Shown here in pieces: positions 37,608-47,297 of a DNA stretch of 64,000 nt. Positions within the stretch are counted from its first letter, which is position 1; every line of letters begins with the position of its first letter. A program made the translations under genes and the position numbers. The notes under the pieces were generated by a model. That model searched no databases and was not told the origin of the DNA. It worked only from the letters and a program-made list of their open reading frames with translations. Source of the DNA: Albidovulum litorale (GTDB taxonomy: Bacteria > Pseudomonadota > Alphaproteobacteria > Rhodobacterales > Rhodobacteraceae); contig NZ_JAOWKZ010000003.1 of the NCBI RefSeq assembly GCF_025751495.1, forward strand, positions 823,034 through 887,033, in the 5' to 3' direction.

Positions 37608-39398
37608 TCACTCGGCCGCCAGGCCTTCGGTGAACTGAAGCCGCGCAAGCCGCGCATAAAGGCCACCTTCGGCGACCAAAGCATCGTGGGTGCCGGTGGC
37701 GACGATCCGGCCCTGGTCGAAGACGACGATCCGGTCGGCCTTCTTCACCGTTGCCAGCCGGTGGGCGACAATAAGCGTCGTGCGGTCTTTCGACACCGCT
37801 TCGACCGCCTTCTGCACCGCCCGTTCGCTCTCCGCATCAAGGGCCGAGGTCGCCTCGTCGAGAAGCAGCACGGCCGCGTCGCGCAGAATCGCGCGGGCGA
37901 TGGCGATCCGTTGTTTCTGCCCGCCCGACAGCATCACGCCGCGTTCGCCGACATAGGTGTCATAACCCTCTGGCAGAGCGGTCAGGAAATCATGCGCGGC
38001 GGCGGTGCGGGCGGCAGCTTCGACTTCTTCATTCGTCGCGTCGGGGCGGCCAAAGCGGATGTTCTCTCGTGCGGTGGCGGCAAAGATTACCGGGTCCTGC
38101 GGGACAAGAGCGAGCGCCTTGCGGAACTCGGACCGCGCCATGTCGCTCAGCGCGACGCCATCGAGCGTAATGCGGCCTTTGTAAGGATCGTAGAAGCGCA
38201 GAAGAAGCTGGATGACCGTGGTCTTGCCTGCGCCGGAAGGACCGACGAGCGCCACCGTCTCACCCGGCTTCACATGAAGGTTCATCTCCTCCAGCGCCGA
38301 TTGCTCGGGCCGGGCCGGATAGTGGAAGGTCACACTGTCGAAGACAATCTCCCCCCGTGACGGGCGGGGCAGCGCCACTGGCGCCGCGGGCTCGGTCACG
38401 CTGTCGGTGACGTTCAGAAGCTCCACCAGCCGCTCGGTCGCCCCCGCCGCGCGCTGCAACTCGCCCCAGATTTCCGACAGGGCGGCGACTGACCCCGCCG
38501 CCATGATCGCATAGATGACGAACTGCACCAGTTCGCCCGGGCTCATCGCGCCCGCCCGCACATCGCGCGCGCCAATCCAGAGGACGCCGACGACCCCGGC
38601 GAAAACGAGGAAGATCACCGCCACCGTCATCGCCGCACGGGTACGGATACGGGCCTTGGCCGATATGAACGCCTCTTCGGTCACACGTGCGAATTCGGCC
38701 CGGCTTTCACGCTCATGGGTGAAGGCCTGCACGGTCTGGACGGCACCCAGGGCTTCCGATGCTGAACCGGAGGACGCCGCGATCCAGTCCTGATTTTCGC
38801 GGGAAAGTCGGCGCAGGCGGCGGCCTTGCGTGATGATCGGCACCAGCACCAGCGGCACGATCAGCAGAACCAGCCCCGTCAGCTTGGCCGATGTGAACAG
38901 CATCAGCACGATGCCCCCAAGCAGGATCAACAGATTACGAAGCGCGACCGAAACCGAGGAGCCGATCACTGATAGGATCAGCGTCGTGTCCGTCGTGATG
39001 CGGCTGACGACCTCGCCCGTCATGATCTTTTCGTAGAAAGCCGGGCTCATCCCGATGACCCGGTCGAAGACCGCCTTGCGGATATCCGCGACCACGCGTT
39101 CGCCCAGCCGCGTGACGAGGTAGTACCTTGCACCGGTTCCAAGCGCGAGCAGACCGGCAATGACCATGGCGCCCGCGAAATAGCTGTCGAGCAGTTCTGC
39201 ACCCTCGCCGAACCCGTCGATCACGCGGCGCACGGCGACCGGCAGGAGAAGCGAGATCGAAGCAGTCAGCACCAGCGCAACACCCGCCCCGGCTACAAGG
39301 CCGCCATAGGGCCGAAGAAATGGCAACAGCCCCTTCAGCGCACCGACACGTTTCGATGACACGCGATCCTCTCCCTGACTATCCGTTCGCCGTGCCAT
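37608..39398 (-). CDS. ABC transporter, fused permease/ATPase (MsbA-like exporter)
   Basis: A 596-residue half-transporter with six membrane helices (residues about 30-330) and a C-terminal nucleotide-binding domain. Walker A is GPSGAGKTT, the signature is LSGGQKQR and Walker B is AAVLLLDEATSALD. It belongs to the lipid A/multidrug exporter type. The start is ATG 39398 with a GGAGGGG ribosome site directly in front. The substrate cannot be assigned. It stops about 96 bases upstream of the ECF sigma gene. Confidence 0.92.
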   Translation of the reverse strand: MARRTDSQGEDRVSSKRVGALKGLLPFLRPYGGLVAGAGVALVLTASISLLLPVAVRRVIDGFGEGAELLDSYFAGAMVIAGLLALGTGARYYLVTRLGERVVADIRKAVFDRVIGMSPAFYEKIMTGEVVSRITTDTTLILSVIGSSVSVALRNLLILLGGIVLMLFTSAKLTGLVLLIVPLVLVPIITQGRRLRRLSRENQDWIAASSGSASEALGAVQTVQAFTHERESRAEFARVTEEAFISAKARIRTRAAMTVAVIFLVFAGVVGVLWIGARDVRAGAMSPGELVQFVIYAIMAAGSVAALSEIWGELQRAAGATERLVELLNVTDSVTEPAAPVALPRPSRGEIVFDSVTFHYPARPEQSALEEMNLHVKPGETVALVGPSGAGKTTVIQLLLRFYDPYKGRITLDGVALSDMARSEFRKALALVPQDPVIFAATARENIRFGRPDATNEEVEAAARTAAAHDFLTALPEGYDTYVGERGVMLSGGQKQRIAIARAILRDAAVLLLDEATSALDAESERAVQKAVEAVSKDRTTLIVAHRLATVKKADRIVVFDQGRIVATGTHDALVAEGGLYARLARLQFTEGLAAE

Positions 39399-39511
39399 AT
39401 CCCCTCCGCTCCGACCCCACGGGTTTATGCGCCTGCGCGGCGCGGGGCAAGCGGCGGGGCGTCGCAGGGAGAGGGCCACCCCAGTCACGCAAGGAACGTG
39501 CGACTTTTCCT

Positions 39512-39525
39512 ATATTGCGCAATAT
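39512..39525. promoter_or_regulatory. Perfect palindrome upstream of the universal stress protein gene
   Basis: ATATTGCGCAATAT is a 14-base perfect palindrome in an AT-rich stretch about 135 bases upstream of the usp start. It could be an operator for the usp-symporter pair, which is inference. The surroundings (TATTCTACTGCATTATGA) are AT-rich and promoter-like. Confidence 0.45.
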
Positions 39526-39659
39526 TCTACTGCATTATGAGAAATATTAGGCATATCTTACGAAGAAAATTGCGTCATCCTGAAAATTAGGGAGGCAATC
39601 CCATGACTATCGGGTGACACTAATCCACCCGACACAACCGGGAAACAACGAGGGAGAAG

Positions 39660-40097
39660 ATGATGGCAAACATATTCGTTGCCGCCTATGACGGCAGTCC
39701 AGCCGGCAGGCGGGCCGTCGACCATGCCGTGGCACAGGCCAAACTGGCCGGCGCTTCGGTCGTCGTGGCCCATGTGCTGGAATGGTCACCGTATTCGTTC
39801 CTGACACCGGAAGAAATTGCCGAACGCCACAAGCGGCGGGCGGAAGAACTGAAACGCGCGGAAACGGCCGTAATGGCCCCGTTAACCGCTGAACTGTCCA
39901 AATCGGGCGTCAGCATCTCGACCGAAATCAAATACGGCCATGTCGCCGAGACGCTCTGCGACATCGCGAAGGATCATGGCGCCAGCCAGATCTTCATCGG
40001 TCGCACCGGTCATTCGACCATCGTGGAGCGGCTTTTCGGATCGGTCGCGGGTTCACTCGCCCAGATCGCACCGGTGCCCTGCACCATCGTGCCGTAA
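39660..40097 (+). CDS. Universal stress protein (UspA family)
   Basis: A 145-residue cytoplasmic protein of the Usp superfamily with the ATP-binding fold. The C-terminal motif GRTGHSTIVERLFGSVAGSLA matches the G-2x-G-9x-G-S/T signature of ATP-binding Usp proteins. The start is ATG 39660, with GGGAGAAG in front; a second ATG directly follows at 39663. The symporter gene starts about 20 bases downstream, so the two form an operon. A regulatory link between a Usp protein and an amino acid symporter is a plausible inference. Confidence 0.92.
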   Translation: MMANIFVAAYDGSPAGRRAVDHAVAQAKLAGASVVVAHVLEWSPYSFLTPEEIAERHKRRAEELKRAETAVMAPLTAELSKSGVSISTEIKYGHVAETLCDIAKDHGASQIFIGRTGHSTIVERLFGSVAGSLAQIAPVPCTIVP

Positions 40098-40115
40098 CAG
40101 AACGGGGACAATCAT

Positions 40116-41663
40116 ATGAACAAGAGAATGGAAACGCGCGCCCTTGTCGGCGCTGCCGCGGCATCGCTACTGGCGGGCGCGGCGCAGGCGCAGACACTCG
40201 ATGAAACTATCAACGCGACCTTTGCCAGCGCGACAGGCTGGTTCGTCAACTTCATCTTCTCCCCCTTCCCGGGGACGTCCTTCCCATGGATCGTGGCCTG
40301 GCTTGTCGTCGCGGCCTCGGTTTTCACGCTTTACTTCGGCTTCATCCAGTTCCGGGTGATCAAGCATTCGATCCAGCTTGTGAAGGGCGACTATTCCGAC
40401 CCGAATGACGCGGGCGAAGTCAGCCACTTCCAGGCCCTGGCAACCGCGCTTTCGGGCACAGTCGGCCTCGGCAACATCGCTGGTGTGGCGGTCGCCATCG
40501 GCATCGGTGGACCAGGGGCGACGTTCTGGATGATCCTTGCGGGTCTTCTGGGGATGGCATCCAAGTTCACCGAATGTACGCTTGGTGTGAAGTACCGCAA
40601 CGAATACCCGGACGGCACTGTCTCGGGCGGTCCGATGTATTACATTACCAAGGGATTTGCCGAACGCGGCGTTCCGGGGGGCAAGTTCCTCGCCGCGCTC
40701 TTTGCGATCTTCTGTATCCTCGGTGCCTTCGGCGGCGGCAACATGTTCCAGGCCAACCAGGCGCATCAGCAGCTCTCCGGCGTGCTGGGCGACTATCCGG
40801 GCTGGATCACCGGCGTGATCTTCGCCATCGTCGTCTTTATCGTAATCGTCGGCGGCATCAAGTCGATCGCGCAGGTCACCGAAAAGATCGTGCCCTTCAT
40901 GGCGATCCTCTACTGCGGCACCGCGCTGATCATCATCCTGATGAATATTGGCAATATCGGCTGGGCCTTTGGCCAGATCTTCGCCGGTGCGTTCACCGGT
41001 CTCGGTATCGCAGGCGGTGCGGTTGGTGCGCTGATCCAGGGCTTCAAGCGGGCGGCCTTCTCGAACGAGGCGGGCGTCGGCTCAGCCGCTATTGCGCACT
41101 CGGCCGTGCGGACCAAGGAACCGATCACGGAAGGCTTCGTGTCGCTGCTTGAACCGTTTATCGACACCGTCGTGATCTGCACCATGACTGCATTGGTGAT
41201 CATCTTCACCGAGCAACTGGTGACCGATCCCGCAACCGGGCTTTACGTGATGGACGAGGCCGCCGGCCGCATCGCGACCGTCGGCAACACTTCCGGCGTC
41301 AGCCTGACCTCGGCAGCGTTCGGGTCCGCCTTCTCTTGGTTCCCGTATATCCTCGTCGTGGCGGTCGTGCTCTTCGCCTTCTCGACGATGATCTCGTGGT
41401 CCTACTACGGGCTGAAGGCCTGGACCTACCTCTTCGGCGAAGGCAAGACGCAGGAACTGATCTTCAAGCTTCTGTTCTGCTTCTTCGTCATCGTCGGCGC
41501 TGCGGCAAGCCTTGGTCCGGTCATCGACTTCTCGGATGCCGCGATCTTCGCCATGGCGGTCGTGAACATCATCGGGCTCTATGTCCTGATGCCGATCGTG
41601 AAGCGCGAGGTCGAGAGCTATCTGAGCCGTCTGAAGTCGGGCGAGATCAAAAAATTCGTCTGA
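40116..41663 (+). CDS. Sodium:alanine/glycine symporter (AGCS family)
   Basis: A 515-residue inner-membrane carrier that imports alanine or glycine with Na+. It has a leader-like N-terminus and about eleven hydrophobic helices. The family signatures are [26 protein letters not shown] and [20 protein letters not shown]. It ends in a basic tail ([17 protein letters not shown]). It lies just after the usp gene and is followed by a strong terminator. Confidence 0.95.
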   Translation: MNKRMETRALVGAAAASLLAGAAQAQTLDETINATFASATGWFVNFIFSPFPGTSFPWIVAWLVVAASVFTLYFGFIQFRVIKHSIQLVKGDYSDPNDAGEVSHFQALATALSGTVGLGNIAGVAVAIGIGGPGATFWMILAGLLGMASKFTECTLGVKYRNEYPDGTVSGGPMYYITKGFAERGVPGGKFLAALFAIFCILGAFGGGNMFQANQAHQQLSGVLGDYPGWITGVIFAIVVFIVIVGGIKSIAQVTEKIVPFMAILYCGTALIIILMNIGNIGWAFGQIFAGAFTGLGIAGGAVGALIQGFKRAAFSNEAGVGSAAIAHSAVRTKEPITEGFVSLLEPFIDTVVICTMTALVIIFTEQLVTDPATGLYVMDEAAGRIATVGNTSGVSLTSAAFGSAFSWFPYILVVAVVLFAFSTMISWSYYGLKAWTYLFGEGKTQELIFKLLFCFFVIVGAAASLGPVIDFSDAAIFAMAVVNIIGLYVLMPIVKREVESYLSRLKSGEIKKFV

Positions 41664-41685
41664 TCTTAACGACCTGAATCCAGCA

Positions 41686-41714
41686 AAGCCGGGCGGCCTC
41701 CGCCCGGCTTTTTT
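41686..41714 (+). terminator. Rho-independent terminator of the usp-symporter operon
   Basis: AAGCCGGGCGG pairs with CCGCCCGGCTT around a CCT loop and is followed by a T-run. It lies about 20 bases after the symporter stop. Confidence 0.92.
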
Positions 41715-41808
41715 GCCTGCAACTATTTGAAGATACGCATGACAACCCCGGGGGCGGGTGTGTTTGACATGAGTTGTGTTCCGGTCATTCGGACCTGAAG
41801 GAGAGAAA

Positions 41809-42918
41809 TTGACGACCAAAGCCCCCCGAAGGTGCCGCGTTTGCGCTCTGGCCATCACTCAGGGTATCGCCGCGCTCATTGGCCCGGCAGCGCTCGCCCA
41901 AGAAGCCTGCACGACCTATACCGTCAAGGACGGCGACACTCTGGGTGCCATAGCCCAAACTGCCTATGGCAGCTTCGACTATCAGAACATCTTCAACGCC
42001 ATCCGCGACGCCCTCGGCGCCAATCCGAATTCGGTGGAGCCGGGAACGCTCCTGAAACTGCCCTGTAGGGACGGACGCATCAGCACGGATGTGGAATTCG
42101 GCGCTGTGATCGCCGAGCAGGAGGCCATCGCCATCGATAAGGCCAACAACAGCGAATACCACCCGCCGATCCGGCTTGTGACGGCGAATGACTGGGCGCC
42201 CTTCACCGACGAGGGGATAAAGGGCAACGGCATGCTCGTGAGGCTTACCACGTCGGCGCTGAACCGGGGCGGCAATGACCGCGCCTATACCATCGACTTC
42301 ATCGACGACTGGAACGCTCATCTCGACACGCTGCTGCCGTCGGGGTCCTTTGCTGTCTCCATCGCCTGGGATTTCCCGATCTGTCAGATCGTCGACTCGA
42401 TGTCAGACTTCGCAAAGACCCGTTGCCGCGAATTCAACCCGACTGTGCCGATTTACGAGATGGTCTACGGCTACTACACGCTGCCCGACAGTGCATAGGC
42501 CAAAGTGAGTCGGTTGGAGGACCTTGCCGGTGCCCGCATCTGCCGCATGGATGCGTGGCCGACCTGGGACCTGGAAGAGGCAGGTCTGACCGAGCCACTG
42601 ATCACGCTCATCCGGCCTCCCTTGCCTAAAGATTACATGGAGGCCGTGCTGAACGGCGAGGCCGATATCACTGGGATGGAGACTGAATCCGCCGTCGGCG
42701 CAATCCGGGAACTGGAGGCCGGGACGAAGCTCGTTCAGAACCCCGAACTCAGCCACATCATGTCTCTGCACTTCACCTCGCACAAGCCAAACCCACAAAG
42801 CCCGCTGGTTACCGCCATTTTGAACAAAGGCATTACTGAGATGCGGCGGTCAGGCGAATGGTATGACATCGTCTCCTCGGCCCTTGCCGAATTCAACGGA
42901 TTGGCGCCAAAAGGGTAG
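41809..42918 (+). pseudogene. LysM/solute-binding (SBP_bac_3) protein gene interrupted by an in-frame amber codon
   Basis: The frame starts at TTG 41809 with a strong AAGGAG ribosome site (an ATG at 41776 is in the same frame). It encodes a signal peptide, a LysM domain (YTVKDGDTLGAIAQTAYG, the peptidoglycan-binding type) and an extracellular solute-binding domain (IRLVTANDWAPFTDEGIKG). A TAG at 42496-42498 stops it after LPDSA. The same frame continues intact to 42918 with clear solute-binding homology (LEDLAGARICRMDAWPTWDL and EWYDIVSS). Either the gene is a recent pseudogene, or a sequencing error or read-through is involved. The downstream half also has its own ATG-less start options. It follows the symporter terminator. 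Confidence 0.75.
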
Positions 42919-43069
42919 TCACGCCACCGCCATTTCCCGTGGGTAACCTGTGGCGCGGCAGCCCGTTCCTCCGCGCCACAGACACATAAGATGCTCAGCC
43001 ATTGGCCCCGCGGTATCATCCGGCTAGATTGAAAGCATACAGCCTTCGCTGGTGACCGGGAGTAATTGA

Positions 43070-44065
43070 ATGGCATCCGAGATCGTGACGACCGCCGCTG
43101 ATCTGATCAAACGGCTAAAACGGGCAAGCGGCGGCGAAACGATCCTTGTACAGGGTCAATTTGGCGATGTGACCCTGTCGGGACTTCGCAAGGAGAGCGG
43201 TGTTACGGTCGCTGCCGCTTCGCCGGGCGCCGCGCATTTCGAGCGCATCTGGATCGAGGGATGCGAAAACCTTACTTTAGCTGGCCTGTCCTGCTGGCCG
43301 CTTTCACCGGTGAAACACAGCCGCCGCCGCAAACACCTGATCGAGGCCGACAGGCAATCCGCCAACATCGAGGTGACGGGTTCGGTCTTTCGCGGCAGGG
43401 CTGACAGCGACAACCACACGAACTGGACGATCGACGACTGGAATGAAGCTAAGATCAGCGCGGTCTTTCTGGCCGGACCGCGCTGTGTGATCCGCAACAA
43501 CGTGGCAATCGGCGTGTTTTTCGGTTTCTTCGTCGCCGGTGACCGTTCCGAGATTTTCCAGAACACAGTGTTCGGTTTTTCCGGTGACGGGCTTCGGATC
43601 ACCGGCAACAATTGCGTGGCCATTGGCAACCGCGTCACCGATGGCGTCAGGATCGACGGCAATCATCCCGATGGCTTTCAGGCCTTCAGGAACAGAGGGC
43701 TCCTGAGCGGGCTCGTCATCAAGGACAATATCGTCATGGAATGGAGCATAAGGCCCGATAATCCCCTGCGGGTCAAACTACAGGGCATCTCTTTGCATGA
43801 CGGTCCATACGAGAACATCGTGATCCGCGACAATTCAGTCGCGGTGTCGAGCCCGAACGGAATCCGCATTCACGGAGCACGGAATATCGAGGTCACCGGC
43901 AACCGGATCCGGCACCCGGACGGGCCTCACGGCAAGTTCCCGCAGCTTCGGATCCTCAATTGCGGCGGCACGATGATAGTCGAGGACAATCAGGCAGAAA
44001 AATTCGGTATTCCCAAGGGGATCGGACGTCGCAATCGGAAGCCGGATTATAGAACGCCGTTCTGA
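43070..44065 (+). CDS. Right-handed parallel beta-helix protein
   Basis: A 331-residue protein with repeated short strands typical of parallel beta-helix (PbH1) proteins: NIEVTGSVFRGR, CVIRNNVAIGV, SEIFQNTVFG, GLRITGNNCVAIGNRV, NIVIRDNSVAV and NIEVTGNRI. These are spaced by roughly 20-25 residues. Such folds occur in polysaccharide lyases and carbohydrate-binding surface proteins. I see no signal peptide, so it may be cytoplasmic or exported another way. Substrate and activity are unknown. It is upstream of a tRNA gene on the opposite strand. Confidence 0.8.
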   Translation: MASEIVTTAADLIKRLKRASGGETILVQGQFGDVTLSGLRKESGVTVAAASPGAAHFERIWIEGCENLTLAGLSCWPLSPVKHSRRRKHLIEADRQSANIEVTGSVFRGRADSDNHTNWTIDDWNEAKISAVFLAGPRCVIRNNVAIGVFFGFFVAGDRSEIFQNTVFGFSGDGLRITGNNCVAIGNRVTDGVRIDGNHPDGFQAFRNRGLLSGLVIKDNIVMEWSIRPDNPLRVKLQGISLHDGPYENIVIRDNSVAVSSPNGIRIHGARNIEVTGNRIRHPDGPHGKFPQLRILNCGGTMIVEDNQAEKFGIPKGIGRRNRKPDYRTPF

Positions 44066-44092
44066 AGCGACGCAGATCTCTTAGCATTGGAA

Positions 44093-44166
44093 TGGAGCGG
44101 GCGGCGGGAATCGAACCCGCGTCTCCTGCTTGGAAGGCAGGGGTCTTACCATTACACAACGCCCGC
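44093..44166 (-). tRNA. tRNA-Gly(TCC)
   Basis: The minus strand gives a cloverleaf: acceptor stem GCGGGCG pairing with CGCCCGC, T-stem GCGGG/CCCGC, anticodon loop CTTCCAA with anticodon TCC, and the T-loop TTCGATT. The CCA end is encoded at 44093-44095 and the discriminator is U, as in glycine tRNAs. It decodes GGA/GGG. Confidence 0.96.
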
Positions 44167-44239
44167 TCGGCGCGCTATGAGGTAAGCGATGTAATCTGCG
44201 GGGTCAAGTAGGCCTCGAGGGGATCCGCGGGAGGAGACA

Positions 44240-44935
44240 ATGGACAAACCACGCGCTGTCATCATCGGAGCCGGAGACGGGCTGTCCGCGTCCCTTGCCC
44301 GGGACCTGTCCCGCGATCACGCGCTGACCCTCGCGGCCCGCAGCCGCGAAAAGATGAAGGTCGTAGCCGATGAGACCGGCGCCGAAACCGTACTACTCGA
44401 CGCGACCAACTAGGCGGCGGTGAAGGCCCTGTTCGACGCCCTGCCCCAGCCGCCACGGGTCGTCATCTACAATCCCTCGATGCGCGCGCGCGGCCCGATT
44501 GCCGAGCTTGCGGTCGAAGATGTGCGACGCGCGATCGAGGTCACCGCGGTCGGCGCGTTCCTGACCGGCAAACACGCCGCGCGGCGCATGCTCGAGGCTG
44601 AGCCCGTAGCGGGCTACCGCGGCACCATATTGTTCACCGGGGCTTCCGCGGGCGTGAAGGGCTATCCGCAATCGGCACCCTTCGCGATGGGGAAGTTCGC
44701 CCAGCGCGGTTTGGCCGAAAGCATGGCCCGCGAGTTGCACCCGAAGGGCATTCACGTCGCATGGATCAACATCGACGGAATGATCCTGAACCCGGGACGG
44801 AGCGAGGCCGACGACCGGCCGGGATCGATGCTGCGGCCGGACGCCATCGCCCGCACCTATCGCCACCTGATCGAACAGGACCGCAGCGCCTGGTCCAACG
44901 AGGTCAGTGTACGACCGTGGGTGGAGACGTTCTGA
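44240..44935 (+). pseudogene. SDR-family oxidoreductase gene interrupted by an in-frame amber codon
   Basis: ATG 44240 has an excellent GGAGGAGACA ribosome site. The N-terminus AVIIGAGDGLSASLARDLSRD is a Rossmann dinucleotide motif of short-chain dehydrogenases. A TAG at 44411-44413 interrupts after LLDATN. The same frame continues to a TGA at 44935 with clear SDR content (VVIYNPSMRARGPIAELAVED, GTILFTGASAGVKGYPQSAPFA and GKFAQRGLAESMARELHPKG), although the usual YxxxK appears as FAMGK. Without the stop it would be a 231-residue protein. It is either a recent pseudogene or a sequencing artefact. Confidence 0.75.
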
Positions 44936-45062
44936 CTTCTTACTTCTGGATAGCCGGAGTTGCTGCCATTCGAAAGGTCGCGCTGCGCTTCATTGCAGCC
45001 TTTACACTCCGGACGTTCGGCCCAAATGTAGCGTCAGCCAATTATGCGAGCTTGAAAATACG

Positions 45063-45517
45063 TTAATCTGCCGTTGGTAAGGCCCACCCAAACCGTCTCG
45101 GCTCGATCGCATGTATGAGCAACGCTACGCGAACCGCCGTAGCCAAAGTAACGGCTGAAGGCGTATCACCATGGGCACAATGGTGTTTATACGTGTGGGT
45201 ATGCGTTTGCCGCTTTCTGCGATGATGGCACCTTGCCGCATCATCTCGACCACCCGGCGGGCCGCTTCTTTGTGATCATGGATAACCGCACCAGGCTAGC
45301 TACGATCGACAAGCGTTGCTTCGTCATTGTAGGCCCGGTCGACGAAGATTTCATGGATGTTCACTGCCCCGGCTTCCTCGGCGGCTGCTTCCTGGGGCAA
45401 GCCCGCCAGCACCAAAATAGGGGTGCCAGGCGCGGCGGCTAGCGCGGTGTCGTTGCCCATGCGCCGGGGACCGGACCCCTCCCCCATATCTGCGTAAAGG
45501 TCGACGCTTTGTATCAT
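45063..45517 (-). pseudogene. pxpA: Decayed remnant of pxpA (LamB/YcsF-family 5-oxoprolinase subunit A)
   Basis: The minus-strand frame from 45517 begins like PxpA (SVDLYADMGEGSGPRRMGND) but then jumps to late-protein sequence (GLPQEAAAEEAG, FVDRAYNDEATLVDRS), so well over 100 internal codons are missing. A stop follows. In a shifted frame the C-terminal part is still recognisable (GAVIHDHKEAARRVVEMMRQ, then AESGKRIPTRI). Another one-base shift recovers HGDTPSAVTLATAVRVA, ending at about 45063. It is a clear multi-lesion pseudogene at the end of the pxp operon. Confidence 0.85.
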
Positions 45518-46539
45518 TGGTCGTGCCTTTCAAGATCGTCGCCAGCGGTGACCCCGCCGATCAACTGGTAGGATAGAAGATCGGGGATCTCTTCCGGCAA
45601 CCGCACCAGACGTCGAATGCGCGCCGACGGCCTTTGCCAGTCCTTCCGGGCTGCCGCTTCGATGGCCATACCCTTGTCGATGTCGACAAACTCGTAACGC
45701 AGCGTGTCGCCGGGTCGTGCCTGTGCGACCCGAGGCAGGTCGGCATGCAGGACAGTGCCGATGCGGGGATATCCGCCCGTCGTCTGGCACTCGGCCATTA
45801 GGATAAAAGGCGTGCCGTCACCGGTGATCTGGATATCGCCCGGGACGACGACCTCGGACAGTACGGAAAGCCCGACCTCGCTTTTAAACGGTGCGCCCGA
45901 GGGTAGAAACCGCACCCCCATCCGGTTGCCGCGTGTGTCGCGGCGGAAGGTCTCTGCCGCAAAGCGCGCCAGCTCGTTATCGGCAAAGAGCGGTGTCTGT
46001 GGTCCGCAGAGGACACGCACGGTGCCCCCCTCAAAGCGCGGTTCGGCGTCGATCCCGAACCCGATAACCCCGGGATCGGGATCATCGGCGACCGGCAAGG
46101 TGTCACCCGCCGCGACAGCCGAGCCGATGCCACCGGCGAGATGGGCCGACCGGGAGCCGAGACGAACGGGCGTATCAAAGCCGCCGCCCACATGCAGGTA
46201 GCCGTAGAAGCCAAGAACGGCCGGCCCGATCGACAGCTGTGCGCCCTTGGGCAAAAGGTGGCTTGCCGACCATGCAACAGCCTTGCCGTCGATCTCAGCA
46301 CGCATCGGCGCCCCGGTAAGTGCGATCCGCATGTCGGCAGACGCTTCGAAAACGCCGCCGAAACCGGCCATTTCGACCGCTGCCAAGCCTGGCGACTGGC
46401 GCAGAAGGGCCGCGCCCTCGTACAACGCCAGCCGGTCCATCGCGCCGCCGCGCGACAGGCCGGATCCAAGCAGGCCCGCGCGCCCCAGATCCTGCACCGT
46501 CACACCCGGGCCGATACTGCGAACCATGAGCGCCCTCAT
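45514..46539 (-). CDS. pxpC: 5-oxoprolinase subunit C (PxpC, KipA/biotin-dependent carboxyltransferase-like)
   Basis: A 341-residue protein of the KipA family. The N-terminal motif RSIGPGVTVQDLGRAGLLG and the central LLPKGAQLSIG and SAHLAGGIGSAVAAGD are diagnostic. The later VPGDIQITGDGTPFILMAECQTTGGYPRIG and PGDTLRYEFVDID complete it. With PxpA and PxpB it hydrolyses 5-oxoproline to glutamate with ATP. Here PxpA is a pseudogene, so this subunit may be an orphan or serve another partner. It overlaps pxpB and the pxpA remnant by four bases each. Confidence 0.9.
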   Translation of the reverse strand: MRALMVRSIGPGVTVQDLGRAGLLGSGLSRGGAMDRLALYEGAALLRQSPGLAAVEMAGFGGVFEASADMRIALTGAPMRAEIDGKAVAWSASHLLPKGAQLSIGPAVLGFYGYLHVGGGFDTPVRLGSRSAHLAGGIGSAVAAGDTLPVADDPDPGVIGFGIDAEPRFEGGTVRVLCGPQTPLFADNELARFAAETFRRDTRGNRMGVRFLPSGAPFKSEVGLSVLSEVVVPGDIQITGDGTPFILMAECQTTGGYPRIGTVLHADLPRVAQARPGDTLRYEFVDIDKGMAIEAAARKDWQRPSARIRRLVRLPEEIPDLLSYQLIGGVTAGDDLERHDQ

Positions 46540-47297
46540 GGCAAGGACTCCGACCGCGCGCCACCGTCCGGACCGGAGGCCTCAATGGCGGAATAGTCAT
46601 TGGCCGTCACGGGTTCAAAGAGCACCTCGTCGCCGGGGCGGAGCGGGAACGGGTCCTGCGCGTCAGGCCGGAAGGCGCGGAACGCGGTCTCGCCGATATG
46701 ACGCCAGCCGGTCGGGGTGGAGACCGAAAACAGCACAAGCTGCCGGATCGCGACACACAAAGCGCCGACCGGGACACGCTCGGTCAGTTGCGTCTGGCGC
46801 GGTATGTCCCATTCAGGGGACAGTTCACCGAGATAGGGCTGGCCCGGCGCGAAGCCGATCGTCTGCACCCGAAGACGCGTAGTTGCGATGGACAGTATCG
46901 CCTTGTCGGGCGCAAGACCCGCCTCCGCTGCGGCCTCGGCCAGTTGCGGCGCGCGGTCGGTGCCGAAGAGGCAGGGGATGCGCCAGAGGCGCCGGTTTTC
47001 CGGCAACGGCGCGTCAAACCAGTCGCGGTCGGCGAGAAGCGTCTCGATCTCCGCGAGCACCCGGGCACGATCCTCGAGCGCCGGATCTAGGCGCAGGTAG
47101 GTCGAGGCGAGGCTGGTCGCGGTTTCCGCCACACCGGCTATGCCGGCGCGGTCCATGGCTGCGCGGAAGGCCAGCGCGGCGCGGTTTGCCGGCTCGCCCA
47201 GCCGGTCTCCAAAGCTGACAAGTACACCATCGCTGCCAAGCGGGCTCACTCGCGGCCAGGATGGCCCGCGCGCGTCAGGACGGTCCGGGCTGGTCAT
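46536..47297 (-). CDS. pxpB: 5-oxoprolinase subunit B (PxpB, KipI family)
   Basis: A 253-residue partner of PxpC. The family signature GFAPGQPYLGELSPEWDIPRQTQLTERVPVGALCVA (in pieces) is intact and includes the PxxR-type loop. It overlaps pxpC by ATGA at its stop and the large TRAP permease gene at its start (ATG 47297). An N-terminal extension of about 20 residues precedes the conserved part. Confidence 0.9.
   Translation of the reverse strand: MTSPDRPDARGPSWPRVSPLGSDGVLVSFGDRLGEPANRAALAFRAAMDRAGIAGVAETATSLASTYLRLDPALEDRARVLAEIETLLADRDWFDAPLPENRRLWRIPCLFGTDRAPQLAEAAAEAGLAPDKAILSIATTRLRVQTIGFAPGQPYLGELSPEWDIPRQTQLTERVPVGALCVAIRQLVLFSVSTPTGWRHIGETAFRAFRPDAQDPFPLRPGDEVLFEPVTANDYSAIEASGPDGGARSESLP

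Noticed and set aside
44093..44166. The idea that the glycine tRNA suppresses the nearby amber codons
   Set aside because: Its anticodon is TCC, which reads glycine codons, and TAG is used as a normal stop nearby.
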